Part shown: positions 52,527 to 62,048 of the stretch, piece after piece
Numbering within the stretch: the first letter of the stretch is position 1
How the letters are laid out: each line of letters opens with the position of its first letter
DNA from: Bacillus albus
GTDB taxonomy: Bacteria; Bacillota; Bacilli; Bacillales; Bacillaceae_G
DNA: 64,000 bases
Reading direction: 5' to 3'
Assembly: GCF_001884185.1 (NCBI RefSeq)
Contig: NZ_MAOE01000131.1
Span: 62,001 to 126,000, forward strand
Notes under the pieces: generated by a model
Seen by the model: the letters and a program-made list of their open reading frames with translations, nothing else
What the model was told of the DNA's origin: nothing
Databases searched by the model: none
Position numbers and translations under genes: made by a program

Positions 52527-53339
52527 TTATACATGCGCTTTATTCAATTTATATGCAAAATGATTCGTCGGTCCATGACCACTTCCAATATTTAATGGCT
52601 CTTCAATTGCTATACTAATAAATTGTTTTGCTTCTAGAACTGCCTCTTCAATTGAGTATCCTTTCGCAAGTCCTGCTGTAACCGCTGAAGCAAATGTACA
52701 TCCGCTTCCATGTGTTTGCTTTGAAGGAATTCGTTCGCTTTTAAATTCCATAAACTGCTCACCATCAAAGAGTAAATCAACTACTTCATTACCTTGATAC
52801 TCTGCATGTCCGCCCTTCATAAGCACATATTTTGCACCTAATTCATGCAGTGCTTTGGCTGCTTCCTTACTATCTTCAATATTATGAATCTCCATTCCCG
52901 TTAACACTTTTGCCTCAGGAACATTCGGTGTTACAACGGTTGCTACTGGTAATAAATATTCTTTTAATGCTTGTACTGCTTCTTGTTGTAATAATGATGC
53001 ACCGCCCTTAGCAATCATAACAGGGTCTAGTACAATATTATTCCAGCCAAATTTATTAATATGTTCTGCTACAATTTGAATAATTTCGCTACTAAATAAC
53101 ATTCCTAGTTTCACAGCATCTGGTCTTAAATCCGTACCAATTGAATTCAGCTGTTCCGTAATACCTTCTAACGAAACTGGATATACCCCTTGAACGCCAA
53201 GCGTGTTTTGAGCAGTAATTGCTGTAATAGCCGTCATCCCGTACACACCAAGCTCTTGGAATGTTTTTAAATCTGCTTGGATACCAGCACCGCCGCCACT
53301 ATCAGATCCTGCAATTGTTAAAGCTTTATTTACTTTCAT
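52527..53339 (-). CDS. thiD: Hydroxymethylpyrimidine/phosphomethylpyrimidine kinase ThiD
   Basis: 270 aa ribokinase-fold enzyme: ALTIAGSDSGGGAGIQADLKT in part at the N-terminus, TAQNTLGVQG, VLDPVMIAKGG, and QTHGSGCTFASAV (anion hole, catalytic Cys/Asp region). It phosphorylates HMP twice to HMP-PP for thiamin. Last gene of the operon. The ATG at 53339 is better spaced from AAAAGGATG than the ATG nine bases earlier. Confidence 0.94.
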   Translation of the reverse strand: MKVNKALTIAGSDSGGGAGIQADLKTFQELGVYGMTAITAITAQNTLGVQGVYPVSLEGITEQLNSIGTDLRPDAVKLGMLFSSEIIQIVAEHINKFGWNNIVLDPVMIAKGGASLLQQEAVQALKEYLLPVATVVTPNVPEAKVLTGMEIHNIEDSKEAAKALHELGAKYVLMKGGHAEYQGNEVVDLLFDGEQFMEFKSERIPSKQTHGSGCTFASAVTAGLAKGYSIEEAVLEAKQFISIAIEEPLNIGSGHGPTNHFAYKLNKAHV

Positions 53340-53354
53340 CCCACTCATCCTTTT

Positions 53355-54374
53355 CTATCCAAAATAGCGATGATAAATTGTTTTTGCTTCGCTTATATCT
53401 TTCGTTCCATGTACAAGTACACGACCATCTTTAAAAGCAACTAATCTCTTTTCTTCCACAGAAAATGATAATAAATATGGGTTTACATTTAAATCATTCA
53501 CACGATCATGCAATAGCTCTTTATATCGTTCAAAATCCATTTCCTCTTTATGAGGTGGCCTAATTTGAACTGTATTTCTCCCGCATAACACTGCTGTTTT
53601 CGATGTATTTTCTTTATTTAAATACGGATACAATGCATTCTCTCCGCACGAAGGACAATGGTGTTTACGAAGCTTTTGCACATTCATACATGAATATTCA
53701 TTCTTCCATACATCAAACGATACAAGTCCATCTCGAAGCGATTCGTAATCTTCTACTAACAGTTTAAGAGCTTCCGTTACTTGATGAGAAACGACGAGAG
53801 ATACAGCAGGTGATATAATCCCCGCTGTATCACATGTCGCCCCGCCAAGCGGAATCGATTGTAGTAAACATGATAAACATGGCGTTTTACTAGGAAGAAT
53901 TGTGTAAGAAAGGCCATAACTCCCTACACATGCTCCGTAAATCCATGGAATAGAATATTTTTGTGCTATATCATTTACAATGAAACGCGTTTCAAAATTA
54001 TCAGTTGCATCAATAATTACATTAACGTCTGTAACGAGTTCTTCTAATTCTTCAGCTGTTACGTCTTGAACGAGAGCTTCTACTCTTACTTCACGATTGA
54101 TCTCTTCTAGACGTTTCTTTGCCGCTACAGCCTTCGGAAGATTATTTTCCACATCACTCTCTGCATACAATTGCTGCCTTTGTAAATTACTCCAATCGAC
54201 ATAATCCCGGTCAACAATCGTTACTGCACCTACACCAGCTCTTACAAACATCTCTGCATTTGCACTACCTAATGCACCTGCACCGATAATGAGTACATGC
54301 TTTTCTCTTATCTTTCGTTGCCCTTCTTCCCCAATTGGAGAAAATAGTTCTTGGCGAGAATATCGATTATTCAA
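53355..54374 (-). CDS. thiF: ThiF, adenylyltransferase for ThiS
   Basis: 339 aa E1-like protein. [19 protein letters not shown], then [21 protein letters not shown] (ATP site), [27 protein letters not shown], and zinc ligands PCLSCLL and CPSCGE. It activates the ThiS C-terminus as acyl-adenylate. The start is TTG at 54374, overlapping thiG by 8 bp; no ATG is available before the conserved RYSRQ. AAGGAA stands nine bases ahead. Confidence 0.94.
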   Translation of the reverse strand: MNNRYSRQELFSPIGEEGQRKIREKHVLIIGAGALGSANAEMFVRAGVGAVTIVDRDYVDWSNLQRQQLYAESDVENNLPKAVAAKKRLEEINREVRVEALVQDVTAEELEELVTDVNVIIDATDNFETRFIVNDIAQKYSIPWIYGACVGSYGLSYTILPSKTPCLSCLLQSIPLGGATCDTAGIISPAVSLVVSHQVTEALKLLVEDYESLRDGLVSFDVWKNEYSCMNVQKLRKHHCPSCGENALYPYLNKENTSKTAVLCGRNTVQIRPPHKEEMDFERYKELLHDRVNDLNVNPYLLSFSVEEKRLVAFKDGRVLVHGTKDISEAKTIYHRYFG

Positions 54375-55137
54375 CTACACTCATTCCTTCTAAAGGACTA
54401 CTTGCTGTTGCACAACGTTTACGTGCAATACGACCTGCCTCAAATCCTAAACGGCCTGCCTCAATACCTAATTTCATTGCGGATGCCATTTTAATAGGAT
54501 CCTTTGCTCCTGACACAGCAGTATTTAATAACACACCATCCGCTCCTAATTCCATCGCAAATGCTGCATCAGCTGGACTACCAATACCAGCATCAACGAT
54601 AACTGGTACTGTCGCTTGTTCAATAATGAAGCTTAAATTTAACGGATTTACAATACCAAGCCCTGATCCAATCGGTGACGCTCCTGGCATAATTGCATGC
54701 ACACCTAGTTCTTGTAATTTACGTGCTAATACAACATCATCAGATGTATATGGAAGTACAATGAATCCTTCTTCTAATAACATTTCAGATGCTCTCAATG
54801 TTTCTACCGGATCAGGTAATAACGTTCTATCATCACCTATAACTTCTACTTTAATCATGTCGCAAAGCCCTGAAGCTTTTGCTAATTTTGCAATACGAAC
54901 AGCTTCTTCAGCATTTTTTGCTCCAGCTGTATTCGGTAATAACTTATATTTTTTTACATCAAGTTTCTCTAATAAATTAGGCTGCTTTGCATCGAATATA
55001 TCCATACGACGTACTGCGAACGTTAAAACCTCAGCCTCAGATACATCAATTGCCTTTTGCTGTACATCAAAATCAGGAAATTTTCCTGTTCCTAATAAAA
55101 GTCTAGAATGAAATGAAAATGGTCCAATGTTTAACAT
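54367..55137 (-). CDS. thiG: Thiazole synthase ThiG
   Basis: 256 aa TIM barrel. [15 protein letters not shown] at the N-terminus, [25 protein letters not shown] (Schiff-base lysine), PIGSGLGI and [12 protein letters not shown] phosphate-binding loops. It forms the thiazole phosphate from deoxyxylulose-5-phosphate, dehydroglycine and ThiS thiocarboxylate. ATG at 55137 follows AGGAGGCGG inside the thiS stop region. Confidence 0.96.
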   Translation of the reverse strand: MLNIGPFSFHSRLLLGTGKFPDFDVQQKAIDVSEAEVLTFAVRRMDIFDAKQPNLLEKLDVKKYKLLPNTAGAKNAEEAVRIAKLAKASGLCDMIKVEVIGDDRTLLPDPVETLRASEMLLEEGFIVLPYTSDDVVLARKLQELGVHAIMPGASPIGSGLGIVNPLNLSFIIEQATVPVIVDAGIGSPADAAFAMELGADGVLLNTAVSGAKDPIKMASAMKLGIEAGRLGFEAGRIARKRCATASSPLEGMSVVE

Positions 55138-55139
55138 AA

Positions 55140-55343
55140 TCAACCGCCTCCTACGAAAGTTACAATCTCAATTTGGTCTCCATCAAAAACAGATGTATCT
55201 GTATGATCATCTTTTTGTAAAATATCTTTATTACGCTCTACTACAACAATTCTGTTTTCCAACTCTAAATGTGTAAGTAGCTCAGCTACTGTTTTTACAC
55301 TCTCTGGCACTTCAATTTGATTACCATTAATTTTTAAATTCAA
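55140..55343 (-). CDS. thiS: Sulfur carrier protein ThiS
   Basis: 67 aa ubiquitin-like protein with the terminal Gly-Gly (FVGGG), which ThiF adenylates and which then carries the sulfur. The start is TTG ([13 protein letters not shown]) with AAAGGGG eight bases ahead; the nearby ATG is out of frame. It sits 16 bp after thiO and 2 bp before thiG. Confidence 0.93.
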   Translation of the reverse strand: MNLKINGNQIEVPESVKTVAELLTHLELENRIVVVERNKDILQKDDHTDTSVFDGDQIEIVTFVGGG

Positions 55344-55358
55344 ACTTTCATCCCCTTT

Positions 55359-56468
55359 CTAAACTGTTTTAGAAAGCAATAAATCTAGCAAGTGATTCTC
55401 CTGCTTTCCTTCTATTAAATCCGCCATATACTGACCAGAAACAGGGCTTAATAAAATACCGTTTCGATAATGGCCCGTACAAGCATATAAACCTTTTATT
55501 TCTTCATGCTCTCCCATATAAGGAGCTTCGTGATTCGATTGTGGCCTTAACCCTGCCCATGCGCTTTCCCACTCTGCTTCTTTTAAAGCTGGCAATATCG
55601 TATACGCGCGCTCTAATATAGAAGTAATACTTTCTGGCTGCACAGTTTTATGAAACGTATGAGGCTTCATCGTTGCTCCAATTACGTAACGTCCGCCGCG
55701 CTTTGGTGCAATATAAAATCTTTCTTGGAAAATAGGCGCCTTTAAAAGTGGTTTTCTACTTCTTACCGCTACTACTTCTCCTTTAACTGGATATGTACCC
55801 CATTCGCGGTGAAAATAACCTAGTAACTTCGTACTCCATGAGCCACCCGCAATAACCACTTTCTCGCAAGTGATACTACCTTCGCTTGTCACAATTCCAG
55901 TCACTTTATTATTTTCAATACGAATATCAAACACTTCTGTCTGTTCATATATATCAGCGCCCGAAAATGCTGCGGAATGTGCGAATGCTTTTGTAAGCTC
56001 TGGTGCAATAACATGACCATCTTTTGGATAATATACAGCCCCTATAATTGACTCAGATAGATACGGCTCTTTCTCTCGTAAACGATCTCCCGTTAAAAAG
56101 TAAGAATCTTCACCTGTTTTCTGCTGCCAATCCATAATGTGAAGAATTCTTTCCTTCTCATCTTCATTTTGAGCAATGCGATAAATGCCTTTCTCTTCAT
56201 ACCCAATATCGATTCCTGTTTTTTCACGTAAAACTTCTGCAAGTTGTGGAAATATAGCACGGCTTTCTCTAGCAAGTTCAAATAGCGGATCATATTCATC
56301 CCATTCTGCCTGAACCCCAAGTAAACCAGCAGCTGCTTTCGAGGCTTCAGATGCAATTCTTTGCTTCTCTACAATCGCTACTTTATATCCTCTTTCTGCT
56401 AGAAAATGTGCAACTGAACTACCAATTACACCACCGCCAATTATCGCTACATCATACTTCTTACACAT
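55359..56468 (-). CDS. thiO: Glycine oxidase ThiO
   Basis: 369 aa DAO-family flavoenzyme: VAIIGGGVIGSSVAHFLAERG (FAD), ASKAAAGLLGVQAEW, KVVIAGGSWSTKLL, and WAGLRPQSNHEAPYMG near the C-terminus. It oxidises glycine to dehydroglycine for ThiG. It overlaps tenI by 8 bp. Confidence 0.95.
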   Translation of the reverse strand: MCKKYDVAIIGGGVIGSSVAHFLAERGYKVAIVEKQRIASEASKAAAGLLGVQAEWDEYDPLFELARESRAIFPQLAEVLREKTGIDIGYEEKGIYRIAQNEDEKERILHIMDWQQKTGEDSYFLTGDRLREKEPYLSESIIGAVYYPKDGHVIAPELTKAFAHSAAFSGADIYEQTEVFDIRIENNKVTGIVTSEGSITCEKVVIAGGSWSTKLLGYFHREWGTYPVKGEVVAVRSRKPLLKAPIFQERFYIAPKRGGRYVIGATMKPHTFHKTVQPESITSILERAYTILPALKEAEWESAWAGLRPQSNHEAPYMGEHEEIKGLYACTGHYRNGILLSPVSGQYMADLIEGKQENHLLDLLLSKTV

Positions 56469-57081
56469 GTTTTTCCGCCCACTTTCTTATTGATTCCTTA
56501 TAAGATTTCGCTTTGCTATACGGGTTACTACTACTTATAATCCCAGACATAACAGCAATCCCACTGACGCCGTTAGTAAGAACATCTACAGCGTTTTCCG
56601 GATTGATTCCTCCAATCGCTGTAATCGGTATGGATAAACACTTTGCAATGTCTGAAATTTCTTCAAGCCCTCTCGCTGGCACACCTTTTTTACAATCTGT
56701 CGGAAATACATGACCATAGACAAGTGAATCCGCTCCATTCTTAAATGCATCAATCGCCTCTTCTAAAGAATGCACAGAATAACCGACATGCAAATAAGAA
56801 AACTTTTCTTTCACTGACCTTACATCTGCGCTTCGATACCCTAGCTGCACGCGCGGAATGTTTAATAAAATAGCAATATCAATTCGATCATTTATCACTA
56901 TTTTTGATGCAGGAAAGCCTTTCTTCAAAAGACTTTCCACACCTTCATACAATTCCTTCGTACTTTTCTCACGCTCACGAATATGCAAATAATCAATTTC
57001 ACTTTCAATTTGCATCGCTACATTCACTAACTCTTCGAATGACATGTGACCATTTGAGATTACATGAAGCTCATTTCTCAT
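56461..57081 (-). CDS. tenI: Thiazole tautomerase TenI
   Basis: 206 aa, ThiE-like barrel: IDYLHIREREKS, KIVINDRIDIAI, VGYSVHSLEEA, LVYGHVFPTDCKKGVPARG and ITAIGGINPENA. ThiE-like folds without thiamin-phosphate synthase activity, clustered with thiO/S/G, act as thiazole tautomerase. The HSLEEA histidine is the TenI catalytic position. Either of two ATGs (57087 or 57081) could serve; the second is better spaced from AGGCG. Confidence 0.9.
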   Translation of the reverse strand: MRNELHVISNGHMSFEELVNVAMQIESEIDYLHIREREKSTKELYEGVESLLKKGFPASKIVINDRIDIAILLNIPRVQLGYRSADVRSVKEKFSYLHVGYSVHSLEEAIDAFKNGADSLVYGHVFPTDCKKGVPARGLEEISDIAKCLSIPITAIGGINPENAVDVLTNGVSGIAVMSGIISSSNPYSKAKSYKESIRKWAEKHV

Positions 57082-57091
57082 ATTCATTCGC

Positions 57092-58093
57092 CTACTTTAA
57101 AATGTTTTCGAATAACTCATCGGCTGGAACGATTTCTTTCGTCATTCCTTTATCTTTCAGCCATTTATTTTGTTTCTCCCATGATTCTTTTGAATCTGAT
57201 AAGAATGGCTCATCTTTCGTTTCCATCTTCTCTAATAAAATTTTCATACTTTCTTTTTCAACTTCTGGTACAAGCGGGAAGTTTTCTTTTTCTTGATGAT
57301 TTAATAAAATATTTAATGCTTCATCTGGATTTTTCTTCATGAAATCATAGCCTTTTTTCGTACCACGTAAGAAAGCTTGCAACGCTTCTTTATCTTTCTT
57401 CAACGTTTTATCACCTGTTACAAATACAAGCTCATGATAATTCGGTACACCGTAATCTGCTGGATTAAAATATGCTGGCTCATGACCTTCATGACGCATA
57501 ACAGGTACTTCATGGTTAATGTATGCCCCTGTTACCGCATCCACTTTTTTCGTAATTAATGCTGGTACTAAATCAAAGCCAACATCAACTACTTTTACTG
57601 TATCTGGATTACCACCAGCCTCTTTTACCATCGTTTTTAAATACATCTCACTTAAAGGTGTTCCAGAATATCCAACTGTTTTCCCCTCTAAATCTTTTGG
57701 CGATTGAATGCCTGCTGACTTCAGCGATACAACATGATTTAATGGTGAACGTACGACAGCTCCAATTGATTTCACTGGAATTTGTTCATTTGCTTTTGCC
57801 ATGACAACATCTGGCTGATAATATAAACCAACCGTTACTTTTCCTGCAGCTGCTAAAGTTAGTGGATCAGTCGGATTAGAAGGGAATTTAATATTCACCT
57901 TTACCCCTTCTTCTTTAAAGTAGCCTTTTTCAATTGCTGCATAAATAAAGCTATGTACCGCATTTGGGTACCAATCAAGCATGACCGTTATTTCCTTTTC
58001 TTTTTTACTCTTATCTGATGCTGAATTACTAGAACATCCAGCAATCATTGCAACTAATAATGTAAACACAAAGATGCGTTTTAATAATTTCAT
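57092..58093 (-). CDS. thiY: HMP-precursor ABC transporter, substrate-binding lipoprotein (ThiY-like)
   Basis: 333 aa. Lipoprotein signal with lipobox IAGC, then an NMT1/ThiY fold: VMLDWYPNAVHSFIYAAIEKGYF in part, KFPSNPTDPLTL, GLYYQPDVVMAKA. ThiY binds formylaminopyrimidine, a thiamin breakdown product salvaged through TenA. ATG 58093 has GGAGGAAG ahead and overlaps the permease gene by 4 bp. Confidence 0.92.
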   Translation of the reverse strand: MKLLKRIFVFTLLVAMIAGCSSNSASDKSKKEKEITVMLDWYPNAVHSFIYAAIEKGYFKEEGVKVNIKFPSNPTDPLTLAAAGKVTVGLYYQPDVVMAKANEQIPVKSIGAVVRSPLNHVVSLKSAGIQSPKDLEGKTVGYSGTPLSEMYLKTMVKEAGGNPDTVKVVDVGFDLVPALITKKVDAVTGAYINHEVPVMRHEGHEPAYFNPADYGVPNYHELVFVTGDKTLKKDKEALQAFLRGTKKGYDFMKKNPDEALNILLNHQEKENFPLVPEVEKESMKILLEKMETKDEPFLSDSKESWEKQNKWLKDKGMTKEIVPADELFENILK

Positions 58094-58845
58094 GAATGCT
58101 TCCTCCAACTAATGAATTTCTTTTCTAATATCGAAATAAGTATGACGAAGAAAATAGCTAGTAATGATAACAATACAATGGGTGCAAATACACCTGCTCC
58201 GTCTAACTGCGTCATCATTCTTTTACTGAAATATCCTAACCCAGCTTGTGCACCGAGCCATTCGCCAACTGCTGCTCCAATTACACTAAGCGGAACTGCA
58301 ATTTTTAAAGCTGAGAAAAAATAAGGAAGAGCAGACGGCAATTTTAATTTAAGAAAAACATCTTTTTTCGTTGCCCCGTACGTAACTAAAAGCTCTTCCC
58401 ATTCTTTTTTCGTACTGCGTAGACCATCATACGTATTGACCGCAATTGGGAAAAACGTAATTAAAACCGTAACAACGACCTTACTCCAAATCGTATATCC
58501 AAACCATAAAACGAAGAGCGGAGCAAGCGCTGTAATAGGAATCGTTTGTGAAGCCACTAATAATGGATAAAATGCTCTCTCCATCCAATTACTCGCGTTC
58601 ATTAACATCGCTAGCCCTACCCCAAGTACGATAGAAATAGCCACCCCTATTAAAACGACATATAATGTTGCCGGCAAATGAACCATAAATAATATATCTT
58701 TTAGTTTCCATATCTTCATTACAATTGCAGACGGTGACGGTAAAATGTACATTTCGTCTACAATTCTTGCGCCAATTTCCCACATGACAAGTAAAATACT
58801 AGAAAGTGTAAGCGCAGGTAATAACTCCTTCAACCGGTTCATCAT
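58090..58845 (-). CDS. thiX: ABC transporter permease (ThiX-like)
   Basis: 251 aa, about six membrane helices of the SsuC/NMT1 permease family; GATKKDVFLKLKLPSALPYFFSALKIAVPLSVIGA in parts carries the EAA-type loop (GATKKDVFLKLKLPSALP) that contacts the ATPase. It overlaps thiZ by ATGA. Confidence 0.92.
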   Translation of the reverse strand: MMNRLKELLPALTLSSILLVMWEIGARIVDEMYILPSPSAIVMKIWKLKDILFMVHLPATLYVVLIGVAISIVLGVGLAMLMNASNWMERAFYPLLVASQTIPITALAPLFVLWFGYTIWSKVVVTVLITFFPIAVNTYDGLRSTKKEWEELLVTYGATKKDVFLKLKLPSALPYFFSALKIAVPLSVIGAAVGEWLGAQAGLGYFSKRMMTQLDGAGVFAPIVLLSLLAIFFVILISILEKKFISWRKHS

Positions 58846-59591
58846 ACGAGTACCTGCCTTTGTAACATACTAAGAAGCTCATCTTTAAGCGCTAACACTT
58901 CAGGCTTATATAAATCTTTTCTTGTTCGATTATGATCAAGCGGTACAACCCTCTCGGTTAAAGTAGTTATCGGTTGCTGCTCTACTACTAAAATTCGAGT
59001 AGAAAGAAACAATGCTTCTTCCACATCATGAGTGATAAACAAAATTGTTTTTTCCCACTCTTTCCATTGTTCAAACAGCCATTCTTGTAAAGATGCCTTC
59101 GTTAAAGCATCCAACGCGCTAAACGGTTCATCTAACAGCAATATCTCTCCGCCTGTTAATAAAGTTCGAATAAAGGATACACGTTGTCTCATACCACCAG
59201 ATAAATCTTTCGGATATTTTGTCTCATACCCTTGTAAGCCAAATTTATGCAATAGTTCCTTCGCCTTTATTTGTGCTTCTTTCTTCTGTACACCTTGGCA
59301 CTCTAACGGCAGGGCAGCATTCTCAATAATCGTTCTCCACGGCAGGAGCATATCTTTTTGGGGCATATATCCTACAGGATGGCTCTTTGTTTCTGTCAGC
59401 TCTATCTGTCCCGTACTTGCTTCTTCTAAACCTGTAATAAGGCGAAATAAAGTACTTTTCCCGCATCCACTCGGTCCGATAATACTTACAAACTCTTTAT
59501 CTTGTATAGAAGCATTTAATTCATTGATGATTGGCTTCTCATCATAATGAAAAGAAACATTATGAAACTGTAGTATGTTCTTGCTCCTCAA
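58842..59591 (-). CDS. thiZ: ABC transporter ATP-binding protein (ThiZ-like)
   Basis: 249 aa. Walker A IGPSGCGKSTLF, Q-loop GYMPQKDMLLPW, signature LSGGMRQRVSF, Walker B ILLLDEPFSAL, switch FITHDVEEAL. The start is probably TTG at 59591 behind AAGGAGATGTGGGGAT, inside the end of tenA (32-bp overlap). An upstream in-frame start at 59639 would lie deeper in tenA without a site. Confidence 0.88.
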   Translation of the reverse strand: MRSKNILQFHNVSFHYDEKPIINELNASIQDKEFVSIIGPSGCGKSTLFRLITGLEEASTGQIELTETKSHPVGYMPQKDMLLPWRTIIENAALPLECQGVQKKEAQIKAKELLHKFGLQGYETKYPKDLSGGMRQRVSFIRTLLTGGEILLLDEPFSALDALTKASLQEWLFEQWKEWEKTILFITHDVEEALFLSTRILVVEQQPITTLTERVVPLDHNRTRKDLYKPEVLALKDELLSMLQRQVLV

Positions 59592-60255
59592 ATCCCCACA
59601 TCTCCTTACGGTAGGACATATCCCAGAATAAATATTCAAATCGACTGGAATATAGGAAAATCTCCTCTAATTGATCTAGCTCTTTGTCAGACTTTCCAAC
59701 TGCCATTTCATTTAATAGATCTATTAACCAAACACAAAGATTGCCATATTCTTCAGAACTATAGCCTTGAATCCACTCACCAAAGAACTCATGATCTCTT
59801 GCTCCAGGAATATCATTTAAACGCTTTCCAATTTCCCAGTAGCTCCACATACATGGCAGAAGTGCTGCTATTAATTCCGCAAGTGTGCCATTTTGAGATA
59901 CAGACATCATGTAATTTGTATAAGCTAAATTTTTAGCAGATGGCTTTGCAGACTCTATCTCCTCTATAGAAATTCCAAGTCTTTTTGCATATTGTTTATG
60001 AATTGTCATTTCTCCATTTAATATCCCATCAATTTGTTCAGCAAATTTCCCCATTACTTGTGGATTCGTTGCCTTTACAACACCGATGGCATATAGCTTT
60101 GCATAATCTAACAAATATAAATAATCTTGAATAATGTAATATTGAAACTTATCTTTTTCTAACGTGCCATCTCCCATACCTACAACAAATGGATGATTAT
60201 GACTCATCTCCCAAACTGGTTGTACAGTTTCTAACAATCTATCGCAAAATTTCAT
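59560..60255 (-). CDS. tenA: Aminopyrimidine aminohydrolase / thiaminase II TenA
   Basis: 231 aa all-helical enzyme. HNHPFVVGMGDGTLEKDKFQYYIIQDYLYL in parts (HPFV and KFQYYIIQDYLYL), LLPCMWSYWEIG with the catalytic cysteine (about residue 135), and a C-terminal SSRFEYLFWDMSYRKEMW. It converts aminomethylpyrimidine to HMP in salvage. First gene after the riboswitches. GGAAGGGGATAGGG precedes the ATG. Confidence 0.95.
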   Translation of the reverse strand: MKFCDRLLETVQPVWEMSHNHPFVVGMGDGTLEKDKFQYYIIQDYLYLLDYAKLYAIGVVKATNPQVMGKFAEQIDGILNGEMTIHKQYAKRLGISIEEIESAKPSAKNLAYTNYMMSVSQNGTLAELIAALLPCMWSYWEIGKRLNDIPGARDHEFFGEWIQGYSSEEYGNLCVWLIDLLNEMAVGKSDKELDQLEEIFLYSSRFEYLFWDMSYRKEMWGFEEQEHTTVS

Positions 60256-60286
60256 TTCCCTATCCCCTTCCGGTATGTGTATATAA

Positions 60287-60318
60287 ATAAAAAACCACTT
60301 CTAAATAAGAAGTGGTTA
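60287..60318 (-). terminator. Terminator controlled by TPP riboswitch A
   Basis: Minus strand AACCACTTCT pairs with AGAAGTGGTT around TATTT, followed by T5. The AGTGG in it is the same as the 3' P1 strand of the aptamer, so folding is mutually exclusive in principle. Confidence 0.9.
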
Positions 60319-60349
60319 CAGCAAATAAAATTATAATTTATTCGTTGTT

Positions 60350-60436
60350 CCACTTCCCTTCGCTAGTATTACCTAGATCAGGTGTTATAAGGGTTAAGGA
60401 TTATTCCTCTCTCAGCACAACAAGCACCCCTAGTGG
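60350..60436 (-). ncRNA. TPP riboswitch A (tenA-proximal)
   Basis: Minus strand: CCACTAGGGGTGC, GCTGAGAGA, AACCCTT, ACCTGATCTAGGTAATACTA, GCGAAGGGAAGTGG. These are the complete THI-box elements, with P1 closed by CCACT and AGTGG. TPP binding favours the terminator at 60287. Confidence 0.96.
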
Positions 60437-60460
60437 TTTCAATATGAAATTTTTAAACAA

Positions 60461-60494
60461 AAAAGCCCCGTTTCTATACGCAAAGAAACGGGGA
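60461..60494 (-). terminator. Terminator controlled by TPP riboswitch B
   Basis: Minus strand CCCCGTTTCT pairs perfectly with AGAAACGGGG around eight bases, followed by CTTTTTTG. It lies between the two aptamers. Confidence 0.93.
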
Positions 60495-60513
60495 CTTATT
60501 ATTAGTGTCCGAA

Positions 60514-60608
60514 TTGCTTCCCTACGCTAGCATAATCTAGATCAGGTAATAAAAAGGATCAAAGGCTTACGGCCTACTCTCAGCTGGCAACACCAGCTCT
60601 CCTAGCAA
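60514..60608 (-). ncRNA. TPP riboswitch B (promoter-proximal)
   Basis: Minus strand: TTGCTAGGAGAGCTGGTG, GCTGAGAGTAGG, GATCCTT, ACCTGATCTAGATTATGCTA, GCGTAGGGAAGCAA. A second full aptamer with a longer P3. Together with A it makes a tandem two-input switch, as described for B. anthracis tenA. Confidence 0.95.
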
Positions 60609-60628
60609 ACTATGAAATTAACACTGTC

Positions 60629-60657
60629 AGTATAACACCGTAATAAGACATCATCAA
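60629..60657 (-). promoter_or_regulatory. Sigma-A promoter of the thiamin operon
   Basis: Minus strand TTGATG (60652-60657), 17-base spacer, TATACT (60629-60634), about 20 bases before riboswitch B. Confidence 0.75.
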
Positions 60658-60882
60658 CTGTTTTAATTTTCTCAATTGTCAACAAAATAAAGAAACCATA
60701 TAATACTTATATTCTATGTTAGAAATTATTATCCTAATTAATTGGATAAAAAGGAATCATTATCCTCAAAAAATTTATTTTTATATTGATTTCATATTAC
60801 ATTTATGTGAATAAACCCACTATATTATATCTTTATACTATAATAAAATTACAACTATACAACTAGAGGAGGTCTCTATTAT

Positions 60883-62043
60883 ATGAATATGAAAGCTACT
60901 GCTTTAACAGCAACTACTGTCGCAATTGCTTCTTTACTTCCTTCTATGGGAGAAACAAATGTACAAACAGCCAACGCTGAACAATTATCTAATGTGAAAA
61001 CTGGATATGTAAAAGTTGATCAAGTAGCCTTACATACAAAAGATAACGCAAATAGCTCATCAATTGATACAATTCGCTTTAATACGAAAGTGAACATACT
61101 TGAAACAACTAATGGTTGGTATAAAGTGTCTGTTAATAATAAAGTAGGTTACGTACAAAAAGATTCTATTCTACTAAAAAACAAACTTCAATCTAATAAT
61201 CAATATATCGTTAATGCCAATGCATTAAACGTTCGTTCTGAACCTAATTTAGAATCTTCAATTTTAGATGTATTACCAAATGGGAAATTCGTTACCATTG
61301 AAGAAGAACAAGGCGAGTGGTATAAAATTTTACATAATGGCAAAACAGGTTATGTACAAAAAGCATTCGTTTCTAATGGTTCACAGGCTTTAGTGAAAGG
61401 CATCACAGTTCAAAATAATACGAAATACACAGTTGCAACACCTAAACTTAATGTACGTAGCAACGCTAGTACAAGTAGTGCACTGCTTGGTTCATTACAA
61501 AATGGTACACAATTACAAGTAGTAGAAACTGTAGGAACTTGGTATAAAATTCGTTTTGGTACAGGGTACGGATATGTCGCAAAACATTATGTGGTGCAAA
61601 ACCAAACGCAATCACAAGCTCAAACGGCTCAACCTACTTCCATTCCAGCAGTTTTCAAATTCCCTACACAAGGAAAAATTAGCTCAACCTTTGATATGCG
61701 TTGGGAACAAATGCATTATGGTATAGATATTGCAGCTCCAGGTAACGTCTCTATCCAAGCGGCGGCGGCAGGTAAAGTTGTGAAATCATATTATTCAGCT
61801 AGCTATGGCAATGTTGTTTTCATCGCCCATCAAATAAACGGGAAATTATATACAACAGTCTATGCTCACATGAAAGATCGCACTGTACAAGCTGGTGATC
61901 AAGTACAAGCTGGACAATTAGTAGGTCATATGGGAAACACAGGTCATTCATACGGGCAACATCTTCATTTTGAATTACACAATGGAGAATGGAATTTTGA
62001 AAAAACAAATGCAGTAAACCCACTGCCATATTTAGTTAGGTAA
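60883..62043 (+). CDS. Secreted SH3b/M23 peptidoglycan endopeptidase
   Basis: 386 aa. Signal peptide (about residues 1-32, ending TANA-E), three bacterial SH3 domains (about 40-100, 107-163 and 180-238; each with a variant of LNVRSxxxxxSxxL and GYVxK), then an M23/LytM domain from about 255. MHYGIDIAAPG (zinc His and Asp) and QHLHFELH (zinc and catalytic His) are intact, so it is likely an active wall hydrolase. GAGGAGG precedes the ATG. Two small membrane-protein genes follow without a terminator. Confidence 0.93.
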   Translation: MNMKATALTATTVAIASLLPSMGETNVQTANAEQLSNVKTGYVKVDQVALHTKDNANSSSIDTIRFNTKVNILETTNGWYKVSVNNKVGYVQKDSILLKNKLQSNNQYIVNANALNVRSEPNLESSILDVLPNGKFVTIEEEQGEWYKILHNGKTGYVQKAFVSNGSQALVKGITVQNNTKYTVATPKLNVRSNASTSSALLGSLQNGTQLQVVETVGTWYKIRFGTGYGYVAKHYVVQNQTQSQAQTAQPTSIPAVFKFPTQGKISSTFDMRWEQMHYGIDIAAPGNVSIQAAAAGKVVKSYYSASYGNVVFIAHQINGKLYTTVYAHMKDRTVQAGDQVQAGQLVGHMGNTGHSYGQHLHFELHNGEWNFEKTNAVNPLPYLVR

Positions 62044-62048
62044 ATTGT

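Noticed and set aside
54335..55111. 258-aa plus-strand frame opposite thiG
   Set aside because: It is the antisense of a highly conserved gene, with no ribosome site and low-complexity Ser/Ala/Pro composition.
59032..59547. 171-aa plus-strand frame opposite thiZ
   Set aside because: Antisense shadow of the ABC ATPase; no supporting signals.
60729..60749. TTATCC/GGATAA inverted repeat upstream of the M23 gene
   Set aside because: Short arms in AT-rich DNA with no promoter relation that I could define; not reported as a feature.
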